Source of the DNA: Gordius sp. MW1
Lineage: Eukaryota; Nematomorpha; Gordioida; Gordea; Gordiidae
Length of the DNA: 64,000 nt
NCBI GenBank assembly: GCA_964036665.1
Contig: OZ038526.1
Span: forward strand, 1,364,001-1,428,000
Direction: 5' to 3'
A program made the translations under genes and the position numbers. Position 1 is the first letter of the stretch. Every line of letters starts with the position of its first letter. Under the pieces are notes generated by a model. It saw only the letters and a list, made by a program, of their open reading frames with translations. It made no database searches and was not told the origin of the DNA. This document shows, piece after piece, positions 33,924 through 45,983 of this stretch.

Positions 33924-34182
33924 AGGAATCGGGGTCAAAGTCGCAGAAAAAAAGCAGCAGAATTGGTCAGAACTGGTCAGACAAGATTTTAGATAATCAA
34001 TATATTAGAATTAAATCTCAAATGGGGAAGGAATTTGATGTGCATCTAACCCTAACCCTAATTCGAACCTAAAACGCTGACCTAAAACACTAACCCTAGC
34101 CCTAACCCTCCTGACCAATCTTGATCTGACCAGTTCTGACCAATTTTGCTGCTTTTTTTCTGCGACTTTGACCGGTTCCCGC
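33924..34182. mobile_element. Inverted-repeat element with telomere-like core
   Basis: Arms of about 55 bp: ggtcaaagtcgcagaaaaaa at 33,927 and its reverse complement ttttttctgcgactttgacc near 34,175. The shared inner part includes gaattggtcagaactggtca. Between the arms lie ctaaccctaaccctaa (34,047-34,062) and ctaaccctagccctaaccct (34,090-34,109). It looks like a foldback MITE. No target duplication was resolved. Confidence 0.65.
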
Positions 34183-35239
34183 GGTATTGATTGAAAAAAC
34201 TCAAGAATAATCAAAATTTGGAAAATATGAAATTTAAGTCAAAAATTAAATATCATCATTTAGGACCGGTGTAGGGTTGTCAAATTCAAGTATTGGCAGA
34301 TTCAAGTGCGTAATAGAACGCACCAATTGGCTACAAGCGTAAAAGTAAACAAGATCACGTGATTTTCGCCACATCGCCATTGGTTATGAACTTTATACAG
34401 AACAATTGAACGCGTAGAAAACACTCGTTAGGAGAATAATAAACAAGTGTTGCCAGATTCAAATTTAAGTAAGAAATTTATTGATACATGCAATATAATT
34501 TATTGTTAGTTACAATTTCTTCTATAAAAGATTCAGAAATTCAGGTTATTATATTTGATTGGAACAAACAGAATTTATTACTTTTTACAAATAAAATAAC
34601 ATCACTTAAGAAAGTAATAAAAAGTTATTGTTAATTACAATTTCTTTTATAATATTCTTATTCAGTTATGCCTAGTCTTTTTGCAGATGACATTTATTAA
34701 TACCCTGCACCTAATATCATATCTGATAAATTTGATATCCAGCAAAAATTTTATTTAAAAAGAAAGGCCAAACAAAATGGGCATTGTTGTAAATTAGTCA
34801 TGATGGACTGTTTTTTTAAATTAGTTCATCTGTTTTAATGTGGTCACATATTGCTGTATATGACTTCCAAACTTAATATGACCTGCTGTTTATTTGGCTT
34901 CCCAAAAGTAAAAGATTAATTATAAGTTAATTGTTTTTATAGGGACTAATTAAGGTGAACTGGTACAAAGCATTGCTTCACCTCTGCCTATCACTTTCAA
35001 TCTAATGGTTTAGTCAAGCAACCAATATCAATCATACCTGGGCTGTCAATTCACCCTCTTATCCAAAATTATCATTATTTGAGATATATGTTTTAGCATT
35101 ATTTTATAAACAATTGTTTTTAAATATTGTATTGTTTTCTTTGTTCCAGATTGTTAATAAAGCTTCTTTGCAATTCATAAACATTTGTTTGAATTGTATA
35201 AACTCTTAGTAATAATATAACATAAAAAAATAAAGCAAC
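34183..35239. other. No gene recognised
   Basis: AT-rich with no long frame. Two direct repeats of about 50 bp around gttagttacaatttctt and gttaattacaatttctt (34,503 and 34,629) are the only structure seen. Confidence 0.45.
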
Positions 35240-35313
35240 AATACCCTTTAATATAATAAAACATAATTCCTAACCTAAAGAATGATCATATCATAAAAAT
35301 AAATTGATTGAGC

Positions 35314-36895
35314 CAGGGGCGTAGCCAGGATTTTCTCAAGGGGGTATAAAATTTCCAATTTTTTTAAAACATTTTTATTTCAATAATATAAATACAAAAG
35401 CGGTGTATGAAACTAGTCGCTATAAAACAATGTTTAATTTTCTTTTGCGAAAAGATAAGACATCAAGAATTTCATCCGGAGTTGGGGCTAACTCCCGATA
35501 AATCGTTAAAAGCGCCAAACCATTTAATCTATTGTTTGACATGGTATTTCGTAAGTAGGTCTTGAGTCTTCTCAAAGTTGAGAGACTTCTCTCAGTTGTG
35601 CATGTAGTAATTGGGAGGCAAGCTAATAGATAATACAAAGTTCTAAGGTTCGGTAAGCATTCTAATTTGGTTTTGTGATTTAGCAAAGCATCCAAAGAAT
35701 TCTTGGGACGCAATTCTTCTGGTATCTGAGACAACGACATATACCAGATATCAAATTCTGTTTTAACGTCAACATTTGTACCATTCAAGTCATTAAAGTA
35801 AAAATCCACTAAGTGATTTATTTTTATCTGAGCTGTAGGCGAAACTTTTGAATCTTGAGGAAACAAAACTTGAAAATTTGCAATAATTTCCTTCTTGTCT
35901 AAAAATCTTTCATTGAGTTGAACAATAAAAGAATCAAGTAATGGAATAAAAATTGTGATTTTATAATAGTCCTCAACAGAGTCTGTTGGAATATTACTTC
36001 GCAACGTTTGTTTTCTAGCCCATCTGGGTTTTACAAGATCAAACTGGTATAAGTTTGCCTTAGCTTCGGCCATTAAAAAAATTTGATGAAATTCTTGATC
36101 AACATATATTTCAATTAAAAAGTCAACTCTTAATAATCTTAAAGAATATGTACAAATATAAGTTACCATTTATTTGTGTCAATCTTTCTTTTAGTAAATC
36201 TTGGCTATCTTCTATAAAATATATGTATAAATTATAAATACATTTACTAATGCCTAAAGTTAATAGAATAGATTAAACTTAAATGTTTTATTTTTATAAT
36301 TATTATTTAACTATAATAAGAATTATATAATTCTGTTTAGGCATCTTATCTTTCACTTTCATTTACTACTTATCACTACCTTAAAAACTACTTAATAAAA
36401 ACTAGCCAAATTTTGCAGATATTCTTTCTAAAATAAATTTTGTTAAGCTACTAAAATATATTTTAAAGATTTAATATCAGTAGAAAATGAAAAGCATTAT
36501 ACATTATTAATAATATCAGATCAGTGAATAGAAAAATAAATAAATCATAGCTATTAATTATCAATAGATCAAGTCAAGAAATTACTAGGATCAGAATCGG
36601 ATGATTTCAACAAAGGAAAATAATGTTCCAAATTTCTTTTTTTCATTGTAATGCACGTGAATAAACGATATCGGAAAAAGAGAATAATGGTTAATTGGCT
36701 TTTTGTCGAAATTCAATTCAAAAATAAAAAAGTATATATCGGTATATATTTATAAATGTCATTTTGAGTCAGTTACTCAGCTATAGAATAAAAACTTTCA
36801 ATCTAAAAATATGTTATTTCTTAATAAAAAAAATTATCAATTTTTGGCCAAGGGGGTAAACTATCCGTTTTTCTACCCCCTTGTTTACGCCCCTG
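35314..36895 (-). mobile_element. hAT transposon, 1,582 bp, internally deleted
   Basis: Left end CAGGGGCGTAGCCAGG and right end (reversed) CAGGGGCGTAAACAAGG. The 8-bp flanks gattgagc at 35,306-35,313 and 36,896-36,903 are identical. It encodes only the C-terminal part of a transposase on the minus strand. The non-autonomous element at 51,696-54,566 shares its ends. Confidence 0.92.
35420..36169 (-). pseudogene. hAT-family transposase, C-terminal fragment
   Basis: A 249-codon frame with VKPRWARKQTLRSNIPTD (46-63) and VEDYYKITIFIPLLDSFIVQ (65-84). It ends with the hAT dimerisation block LPITTCTTERSLSTLRRLKT, then YLRNTMSNNRLNGLALL (185-221). This is the form found in ZMYM1/P52rIPK-like hAT proteins. 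Full proteins of this type are usually 600 residues or more with an N-terminal zinc finger and DUF4371-like part; those are missing here. The C-terminal frame is uninterrupted. In an active element the protein cuts at the TIRs. This copy could at most be moved in trans. Confidence 0.85.
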
Positions 36896-37380
36896 GATTG
36901 AGCAATTTAATTATAAAATACACATTTTAAGAAATAGGGGTCAAAATTTGTTAATTTTTTCTAATCCTTAAAAAAGGATTCATCATAAATAAGTAGCTAT
37001 ATATATTAAATTGATATATTTAATTTAATTTAATTTTGAATTTGTTTACAAAATTAAAAATGGCTGTATAACATAGGTATAAAAAATAGGGTCAAAAAAT
37101 AAATTTTTAAACAAATTAATAAAAATTAAGATGTATTATAATTATGCTATTTAAACTATTGTCTTAGTACCCTTTAATATAATAAAACATAAATAATTAA
37201 ACCTAAAGAATGATCATATAAAAATAAATTGGTTGAGCAATTTAATTATAAAATACACATTTTAAGAAATAGGGGTTAAAATTTGTTAATTTTTTCTAAT
37301 CCATAAAAAAGGATTCATCATAAATAAGTAGCTTTATATGTTTAATTGATATATTTCATTTAATTCAAACAAATTCAAAA

Positions 37381-38337
37381 ATGGCTGTCAATCATGACAT
37401 ATGTCAATCAAAGTCAGATCAACAATTGAATCTGACAATACGTGAATATGATAACCTGACACCTGGCATTTCGGGGAGTATTAATGATTTGGGCATGGCA
37501 GGTGGACTTTTAAAAGGAGTCGAGGAGCGGGCTTTGGGAGGCCACTTAGATATCGGGCGGAGTCGGGTTTTGGCAGAAAATGTTGACAAATAAGACCTAT
37601 GACAAAGGTGCAAATTTTGTGTATAAAATATGGAACGTTATAATAAATAGTCATTTGATTTTTCTTTTGTCCAGCGATTATCGGGATGGCAGCGTTTCCG
37701 ATTTTTTATAAATAATGCAAATTCATTTAATCGATGTCTTGGCATGACATTTTCATTTTTTGAATAAGTTTTTAAACTCCCGAGTATGAATCAACTTTGC
37801 TAGTTGGTGCATGTGTTTTGGGAAGACAAAAAAGTGTGGTTTTATTAAGCAATGGTTTAAATATAAGTTATAAATTCTTGGGAAGAAAGGTCTTTGGAGT
37901 TTGAAACAAAGCCATATCAATTCTGATTGTAAGGTTAATGTTGCCGTTAAAATTACTAGATTTAAATTCGGCTATGCATAGTAAAAATATATAGCTGAAA
38001 ATTGTATCAAGATATGAGAGGGAATTCAAGTATTTAAATTGCCCCTAAATTCCCAGCTCCTATTTATTCAACTTTCATTATGTCACTCTTCATTTATACA
38101 ATATTTTCACAACTCGACTCAATTATTATACAACAATTCTTATAATTATTCAATATACCTTATAATCTCTGCACAAAACGCGTCGGATAATTAAATTTTA
38201 ATTTAATTCTTTTAGACCTATTATTTAACCAATCGTTGGTGCTTGTTCCCTCTCCCTATTCATCACCCTACCGACATTAAATCTTTCCTTATTAATTTAG
38301 TGTTCGTAAACTATCCTCCTTAAATATTTCCGCACGA
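37381..38337. other. No gene recognised
   Basis: A 70-codon frame at 37,381-37,593 (MAVNHDICQSKSDQQLNL...) has fairly even composition but no family I know and no sign of splicing. The rest is AT-rich. Confidence 0.4.
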
Positions 38338-38505
38338 TTTGGGCGTAGCCGGCTGTTAGAGGGGGGGGGGCAATAATAATTTAGGAAGAGGCAAAACGAA
38401 ATTTTTTTGAAATTTTAGCCATAATTTTAATAAATTTCACAAATTTTTGAAGTTAGAGGGGGCAACCGCCCGTCCCTGCCTCTCCTTGACTACGTCTGCC
38501 ACTCG
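38338..38505. mobile_element. hAT-type MITE, 168 bp, degenerate
   Basis: Starts TTGGGCGTAGCC, has a G-run, caataataatttagg and ttttagccataattttaata, and ends GACTACGTCTGCC. Length and order match 9,639-9,806. The flanking duplication is not recognisable. Confidence 0.6.
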
Positions 38506-39014
38506 ACGTTTTCGCTATAAAATAAAAATTATAAGTTCATCCCCGGACGAAATAATGACCTTCACGAATAAGCCTAATAAAGAACTAAATTCCCCGCCTA
38601 AACCCTTCTAAGTATCCGCTCGGCAATGCCCCAACCTTTAGAGCTGCTTAGCCAGATTAATTAAATTTTTAAACCCCAATTTATGCAATTCCAAAATCTT
38701 TCAACCAATATTAAAAAATGGTCACACAGTTATGGATTAATTACTAATGCATTAGGTTAATAAAAAATTATTTCAATTAGTTATACTTACTTTGTTATAA
38801 AGTATAATAGAGAAAATTAGATGTGAATTAATTATGTATTATAAAAATAAGTAATAGCTTAGATAAGATAATTTAAAGGGCGAATGAAATGGGGTAAAAA
38901 AAGAATGAGATGGAAATTGATTATTATTGAAATAAAAAAGTAATAGCGTATATTAGGGAATAAATAATGTGAATTGAACCAAATTTTATTTGTTTAAAAA
39001 ATTAAGTGAATTAG
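38506..39014. other. No gene recognised
   Basis: AT-rich sequence without a credible frame or shared repeat. Confidence 0.45.
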
Positions 39015-39341
39015 CATGGGCGTACGCAGGTTTTGAATTAGAGGGGGGCAGATTAAAAAAAAAAATTTTTCTAAAATTTTCCTGAGAGCAAAAAAAAAAA
39101 AAAAAAAAAGGTCTCGACTATCCAAATCCAAAATTTTTCCTTACCAAAAATTTTACTGAGAGCAGTCTCGACTGGAGGGGGGGAGCCACATTAGGGTGGG
39201 GCAGAGCCTAATGAGGGTGGGGCAGAGCAAAATTAGGGGGGGCAAAACAAATTTTTTTTTAATTCTTGAGGGTTTTTGTATTGAAAAAATCTTATTTTTA
39301 AAATTAGGGGGGGCAGCCGCCCCCCCCTGCGTACGCCCATG
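39015..39341. mobile_element. hAT-type MITE, 327 bp, with exact 8-bp duplication
   Basis: Perfect 16-bp terminal inverted repeats CATGGGCGTACGCAGG at both ends and identical flanks tgaattag at 39,007-39,014 and 39,342-39,349. The interior holds A-runs, short ggggcagag repeats and G/C-rich blocks. It has no coding capacity. Confidence 0.9.
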
Positions 39342-39487
39342 TGAATTAGAATTACACTTATATGTACATGCATTGTGTGAAAATGGCATGACGCCTGTAT
39401 TAAGTCTAGACGGCACATATTTGTATTGCGAACACTAGATTGACTGCTTATCAAAATGTGTACCCTTTTTTCCTCCATCTTGAGAGG

Positions 39488-40253
39488 TAGGGGAGACCGG
39501 GCTACTTTAGCCATAAAAAATTAAATCGCGTTCTAAAAAAACTAAAAATTGTTTTTCCAATTTTTTTGTTGGAATATATTTTTAATGTCTATTTTTAATA
39601 TAGGAAGAAAATTTGGAGGGAAATAAATAATGGTTTTCTCACAGATTAAGTTAAAAAAACAAAAATCCAAAAAATTTCAAAAATGCTCGGGGCTAGTCAT
39701 AGCCCATAGATTAACTCTGACGTTTTCACTTCTTATTAGTGTTGCTAACTCATATCAATAAAAAGATTGTTTCTTTATAAAATAATTTAGAAAATTCAAA
39801 TGTAATATGATTATTTTTTGATTTTTTGAATCTTGCCATTTGTAAAACACGATGAAAAATGGCTAGCAATAGCCCCTCTCCGACTAGCCCCAACCCCTAT
39901 TTTAATAAACAATTAATATTTAAAGTGTTATATTGCATATAAAAATTTAATCATTATACGGTTTTTATAAAAAAAATCTCATAAGATAAAAGTTAAATCC
40001 ATCCAAAATATTCAGCCAATAAATTTTATATGCAAAATAAAATTTTTTGTAAAAGCTACTAATAGCCCCGAAAAATCGTTTTTTCTCAATAAAAATTTTA
40101 AATTTTATTTTTTCTAAACAAAAAATTTTTTACTTATGTCATATGGAAAAATACACATATGGTTTAAATTTTGATTTAATATCATTATTGTTTTAAAAAA
40201 TAATTAGAAAGATAATAGTAACCCCGGGCTACGACTAGCCCCGGTCTCCCTTA
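39488..40253. mobile_element. Element with GGGGAGACCGGG terminal repeats
   Basis: The left end has aggggagaccgggctacttt; the right end reads ctagccccggtctccct, which reversed starts AGGGAGACCGGGGCTAG. The interior repeats the theme (ctagccccaacccctatttt, ggggctagtcatagccc). The flank may be a TA duplication. No transposase frame; probably a non-autonomous DNA transposon. Family not assigned. Confidence 0.55.
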
Positions 40254-40785
40254 CATTGTAAAGTGGTGATAATATAGAAATTCGTAATTTTGGCAAATTA
40301 AATAATCTTAAAAATGTAAAAAAATATTGAATTGGGTAGATATCAAAAACAGCGTTTTAAAATAAATATCATTTAAAAAATACATAAAAATTAAAAATGT
40401 ATAAAATGCGATTAAAGTTTGTTTAACAATATAGCGCATCAATTTTAATTGTTATTTTGTATAATTTATTCACGTACGTTTTAATTTATAAACTAGTGAG
40501 GAAGGTAAATTGACTAATATAGGGCAAAATTACATGGTTAACATATCCCAATTGCTATCCTCAAAATGGAGGAAAATTTGACACACAATTCCATGCAACG
40601 TATGGCATGAGCAGTCTATCTAGTCTATGATTGCGAACAATGAAATGGCTACATAAATATAAATATTTCACTCTTTTCCATAAACGTAGCTAAGAAGTGG
40701 AGTCTGGCAAAGATTTAACTTGGGTTTGGCAGCATTTGCGATATACAATTTATTAAAAAAGTCACAAGAAAATATATTATGATTT
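40254..40785. other. No gene recognised
   Basis: AT-rich. No long frame and no shared repeat. Confidence 0.45.
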
Positions 40786-42035
40786 TTAATTGCTATGCAA
40801 TTTATGGGCTCGTTTTTTGGTTGTCCGTCCGTTGTCCGTTACCCTCCCTATCTATTTGCATTGGGTATATTAGGTTATCGATTTTTTAAATTAATGCATA
40901 AGAAAGAAGTGCCCCACCCCTCATCTCTATCTCCCTCGCTGTGTTATTTTTTAAATTACTCGGTGTGTTATATATATTAATTGCTATGCAATTTATGGGC
41001 TCGTTTTTGGTTGTCCGTTGTCCGTCCGTTGTCCGTCCGTTGTCCGTTGTCCTCCCTATCTATTTGCATTGGGTATATTAGGTTATCGCTTTTTTAAATT
41101 AATGCATGAGAAAGAGGTGCCCCACCCCTCATCTCTATCTCCCTCGGTGTGTTATATATAAGATTTGTTAAATTATCTATTATATAATAAACATAAATAA
41201 AAGTTGTTTACTTTTAATTGCTATGCAATTTAACTAGTTATATACATATAATAAACATAGATAAAAGTTGTTTACTTTTAATGCTATGCAATTTAAGTAG
41301 TTATATAATAAACATAAATAAAAGTTGTTTACTTTTAATTGCTATGCAATTTAACTAGTTTTGGGGTTAGAATCCCGGAGTTTTTTTGACTCTTATGATT
41401 GTTCTTGTTACTATCATTGATAATAAGAATTTTTGGCCGTCCGCTGGCTGCTGACCAATGAAAAAAATGACCATTGGCCAAAATGTGAATCGAAATTATT
41501 TTTTTCGTTTTTTTTGACTATTATGATTGTTCCTGTTTCTACCATTGCTATTATGACTTTTTGGCCGTCCGCTGGCTGCTGACCAATGTTATATAATAAA
41601 CATAAATAAAAGTTGTTTACTTCTAATTGCTATGCAATTTAACTAGTTTTTGGGTTAGAATCCCGGAGTTTTTTTGACTCTTATGATTGTTCTTGTTACT
41701 ATCATTGATAATAAGACTTTTTGGCCGTCCGTTGGCTGCTGACCAATGAAAAAAATGACCATTGGCCAAAATGTGAATCGAAATTATTTTTTTCGTTTTT
41801 TTTTGACTATTATGATTGTTCCTGTTACTACCATTGCTATTATGACTTTTTGGCCGTCCGCTGACCAATCAAAAAAATGACCATTGGCCAAAATGTGACT
41901 CGAAATTATTTTTTTCGTTTTTTTTTGATTATTATGATTGTTCCTGTTTCTACCATTGCTATTATGACTTTTTGGCCGTCCGCTGGCTGCTGACCAATGT
42001 TATATAATAAACATAAATAAAAGTTGTTTACTTCT

Positions 42036-42039
<4 letters not shown>

Positions 42040-42072
<33 letters not shown>

Positions 42073-43465
42073 AATTTATGGTATCTTTTATTAAATGAAA
42101 CTATATATACTATAAAAATTATATGCGAGGTAAGCATTCATAAATTGCGATCGCGTTGAAATGACAAATTATAATTCCGATTTTCTGTTTTAAAAAAAGT
42201 TTCCCTTTTGTCAAGGGTATTGGCAGCTATACGGCGCCCCAATTCTTTCAGGAGGGCTTGGGTTTTAGGCCCTATTGTTGTAAGGGTAGTGGTCACTATA
42301 GGGCAGAAAAGGAGTGAGGAATTAAGTTCTGCGTATTTAGCTGACTTTATTCTTTCAGAATCGACAAGGGGGTCTTTGTTATGGTTTGAGGGTGCAAAGG
42401 CATCCGGACAAGTGTAGTCCCATGCTAGGCATAGCCCTTTTGCCCATGGGATGAGGGTCTGTCCATCGGGTCTCTTCTTGTCGCTAAGGCAAAGACCATT
42501 AGGCTCCAATTGGGAGGGAAAGCCAGCCTTATTGAATGTCTTCTGTAGAAGAGCATTAACAGATGTGTGACGTAAAAATCTGGCCTTATTAAATTTGCAA
42601 TGTAGGCCGTGATGACCTTTTGTACCTACAGATGAGCCACATAAGTTGCATTGATGGGGGGCAACTATATCACAACCTAGGCGGAGCCCTGTTGCGATCC
42701 TGAACTCGTTGTTGGAGAGTTGAAGGTCATGGGTCCGACTTGGGATGGCCTCCAACCACTCGTGGCCGGACCTTGATGCAAAACTTCTTAAAGCTGGTAA
42801 CTCCTCCCACGAAGCGCCCGATATAAGAGTTTTAAGGGCATGGTCGTAGAGAGGAGTGTTCTAACTTTTTTGAGAGTTTATGGTAGGGAATGGAGTGTTA
42901 GGGTTGGACAAAGAGCTCCACATGTCGAGAGCGATTTGGGTAAAGGGATCTGGTTGATCGATTATTTTGTCGATGATTGGTTTGGCTGAAAGTCGGCTCG
43001 AGATGAAGGCCGACAAAGCTACTAGAGGGGGTGATCTCAGGCCCAAACCACCATATTTTGTGGGGAGACACGCTTGTTTCCATTGGGACTCTGTAAAAGA
43101 AAGGTTTGTGATTTCCTCGACTACACCTTTGAGTTTTTGGTCGAATATAGATAGAGCATTAGGATTTAAAAATGAGGTGGATGACCTGAAGATATGATTT
43201 ATCTTAGGTAAAGAATAGCAGTTTTTAATTAAAAAGAAAGCCTGGTGGGCTGGCAAGTAAGAAAGGAGGGGTTTGATTTCTACTAGTTTTTGTATTGTCT
43301 CTGTTAATGACTTATTACAAGGGTGTGATCCACCTACGGGAGATCCTAAGTGCGTTAGTTCGTTATGGTGAATATGTTTGAAAGCGTCAAAGTATGGGTC
43401 TAGGCTTAAAGAGTCAGTATTGTTTTTGCAAACCTCGGTCTTGCTATGATTTAGATGGAGACCAA
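42040..43465 (-). mobile_element. RLE-type LINE, copy C, 5' truncated, with 8-bp duplication
   Basis: A T-run (42,040-42,070) marks the 3' end. The body matches LINE copy B from its 3' UTR up to the RT domain, stopping within the segment after YLDD. The flanks ttctaatt at 42,032-42,039 and 43,466-43,473 are identical. The unsplit host sequence (ttctaattgctatgcaattt) is present at 41,622-41,641. The C-terminal frame 42,138-42,755 keeps the CCHC, RPDG and WDYTCPD motifs. Frame breaks lie near 42,860 and 43,257. Confidence 0.9.
42138..43257 (-). pseudogene. LINE copy C: zinc finger, endonuclease and end of RT region
   Basis: Two minus-strand frames. The first (43,256-42,861) reads MPAHQAFFLIKNCYSLPKIN and PTKYGGLGLRSPPLVALSAF, keeping residues that copy B has lost to a shift. 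The second (42,755-42,138) has CNLCGSSVGTKGHHGLHC, RPDG, WDYTCPD and SERIKSAKY. The nuclease region is close to copy B, so the two insertions are not far apart in age. Confidence 0.8.
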
Positions 43466-44343
43466 TTCTAATTGCTATGCAATTTAACTAGTTTTTGGGT
43501 TAGAATCCCGGAGTTTTTTTGACTCTTCTGATTGTTCTTGTTACTATCATTGATAATAAGACTTTTTGGCCGTCCGTTGGCTGCTGACCAATGAAAAAAA
43601 TGACCATTGGCCAAAATGTGAATCGAAATTATTTTTTTCGTTTTTTTTGACTATTATGATTGTTCCTGTTACTACCATTGCTATTATGACTTTTTGGCCG
43701 TCCGCTGACCAATGGAATAAAATGAATATTGGCCAAAATGTGATTCGAAAACTTTTTTTTCGTTTTTTTTTGACTATTATGAATTTATATCCACTTTTAC
43801 CGTGTGCTGGCTGCTGACCAATGGAAAAAAATGACCATTGGCCAAAGTGAGCATCAAAATTTTTTTCCGTTTTTTTTGGCTATCATTGACTTATAGAGTA
43901 TCTGTTGGTACTGACTAATAGAGAAAAAGTGACCATTGGCCAAATTTTTGATTTTTTTAATTAAAAATTGTTCAAATTCAACACAAAATTTCTCCCAACA
44001 ATTCTGCAAATTCTTAACATTGTGTTGTTTTATAATATAATGTTTGTTAGACCCATAATCACTAAAGGCCATAAAAACTAATGTAATACGCAACTAGAAG
44101 CAAACACTAAATCTAACCCTAACCCTTGCCTATATTACATTTTGCCTATATTACATTTTGCCTATAATGGAAAATTTGTATAAATAATTAATTAATCATT
44201 AGGCATTTAATACCCCCCTATAGGCATTCTCGCCCCTTCCCCCCTTTCTCGCCCATAAATTGCATATTATATAATAAACATAGATAAAAGTTGTTTACTT
44301 TTAATTGCTATGCAATTTAACTAGTTATATAATAAACATAAAT

Positions 44344-45978
44344 AAAACTCGGGCCTTCGGCCCTCGTGGGAAGGGGGAGAAGGGAAGGGAAGATGGGAAG
44401 GGAAGGGGGGACGACTCATCTGTACTTCGTATAAATGTATCATATTTGCTATGCAATTTATGGGCGAGAAAGGTGGGAAGGGGCGAGAATGCCTACAGGG
44501 GGGTATTAAATGCCTAATGATTAATTAATTATTTACACAAATTTTCCATTATAGGCAAAATGTAAGGCAAGGGTTAGGGTTAGATTTAGTGTTTGCATCT
44601 AGTTGCGTATCACATTAGTTTTTATGGCCTTTAGTGATTATGGGTCTAACAAACATTATATTATAAAACAACACAATGTTAAGAATTTGCAGAATTGTTG
44701 GGAGAAATTTTTTGTTGAATTTGAACAATTTTTAATTAAAAAAATCAAAAATTTGGCCAATGGTCACTTTTTCTCTATTGGTCAGTACCAACAGATACTC
44801 TATAAATCAATGATAGCCAAAAAAAACGGAAAAAAAAATTTTGATGCTCACTTTGGCCAATGGTCATTTTTTCCATTGGTCAGTAGCCAGCACACGGTAA
44901 AAGTGGATATACATTCATAAGAGTAAAAAAAACGAAAAAAAAATTTTCGAATCACATTTTGGCCAATGGTCATTTTTTCCATTGGTCAGCAGCCAGGACA
45001 CGGTAAAAGCGGATATAAATTCATAATAGTCAAAAAAAACGAAAAAAAAGTTTTCGAATCACATTTTGGCCAATGGTCATTTTATTCCATTGGTCAGCAG
45101 CCAGCGGACGGCCAAAAAGTCATAATAGCAATGGTAGGAACAGGAACAATCATAATAGTCAAAAAAAACGAAAAAAATAATTTCGATTCACATTTTGGCC
45201 AATGGTCAATTTTTCCATCGGTCAGGAGCCAGCGGACGGCCAAAAAGTCATAATAGCAATGGTAGTAACAGGAACAATCATAATAGTCAAAAAAAAACGA
45301 AAAAATAAACTCGGATTCACATTTTGGCCAATGGTCATTTTTTTCATTGGTCAGCAGCCAACGGACGGCCAAAAAGTCTTATTATCAATGATAGTAACAA
45401 GAACAATCATAAGAGTCAAAAAAACTCCGGGATTCTAACCCAAAAACTAGTTAAATTGCATAGCAATTAGAAGTAAACAACTTTTATTTATGTTTATTAT
45501 ATAACATTGGTCAGCAGCCAGCGGACGGCCAAAAAGTCATAATAGCAATGGTAGAAACAGGAACAATCATAATAGTCAAAAAAAAACGAAAAAAATAATT
45601 TCGATTCACATTTTGGCCAATGGTCATTTTTTTCATTGGTCAGCAGCCAGCGGACGGCCAAAAATTCTTATTATCAATGATAGTAACAAGAACAATCATA
45701 AGAGTCAAAAAAAACTCCGGGATTCTAACCCCAAAACTAGTTAAATTGCATAGCAATTAAAAGTAAACAACTTTTATTTATGTTTATTATATAACTAGTT
45801 AAATTGCATAGCATTAAAAGTAAACAACTTTTATCTATATTTATTATATAACAAAAACTAGTTAAATTGCATAGCAAATTAAAGTAAACAACTTTTATTT
45901 ATGTTTATTATATAACTAGTTAAATTAAATTGCATAGCAATTAAAAGTAACCAACTTTTATTTATGTTTATATAATAG
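44344..45978 (-). mobile_element. HINE copy H6
   Basis: Reads on the minus strand from about 45,978 down to the terminal hairpin at 44,345-44,372 (ctcgggccttcggccctcgt). The minisatellite spans 44,740-45,720, and the conserved antisense frame is at 44,603-44,920 on the plus strand. It faces H5 tail to tail across about 75 bp, giving a large imperfect inverted repeat. At 45,730-45,975 three to four 60-bp units (aaattgcatagcaatt ... ataaac) lie in tandem. Confidence 0.75.
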
Positions 45979-45983
45979 AAAAA

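Larger units (their letters stand above)
35240..37380. repeat. Tandem duplication of about 220 bp, one copy filled by a hAT
   Basis: Copy 1 (35,240-35,313 joined to 36,896-37,065) and copy 2 (37,168-37,380) share accctttaatataataaaac, cctaaagaatgatcat, ttgagcaatttaattataaa and aaaggattcatcataaataa. Copy 2 is continuous at ggttgagcaatttaatt (37,231-37,247). Copy 1 is split there by the element at 35,314-36,895. Copy 2 is therefore a natural empty site. Confidence 0.85.
40786..44270 (+). mobile_element. HINE cluster H5 (several 5' ends and a long body), split by LINE copy C
   Basis: Family 5' ends occur at 40,786 and again at 40,979, followed by a unit of about 60 bp (tatataataaacataaataa ... 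aattgctatgcaatttaact) repeated from 41,175 on. Minisatellite blocks are at 41,380-42,000 and 43,490-43,960. The body ends at the subterminal inverted repeat near 44,250-44,267, without the pyrimidine tract or hairpin. The LINE at 42,040-43,465 interrupts it. The antisense open frame at 43,854-44,093 is the conserved HINE frame. Confidence 0.75.

Noticed and set aside
37381..37593. 70-codon frame starting MAVNHDICQSKSDQQ as a small host gene
   Set aside because: No domain, no splice context and no second copy; chance remains the simpler reading.
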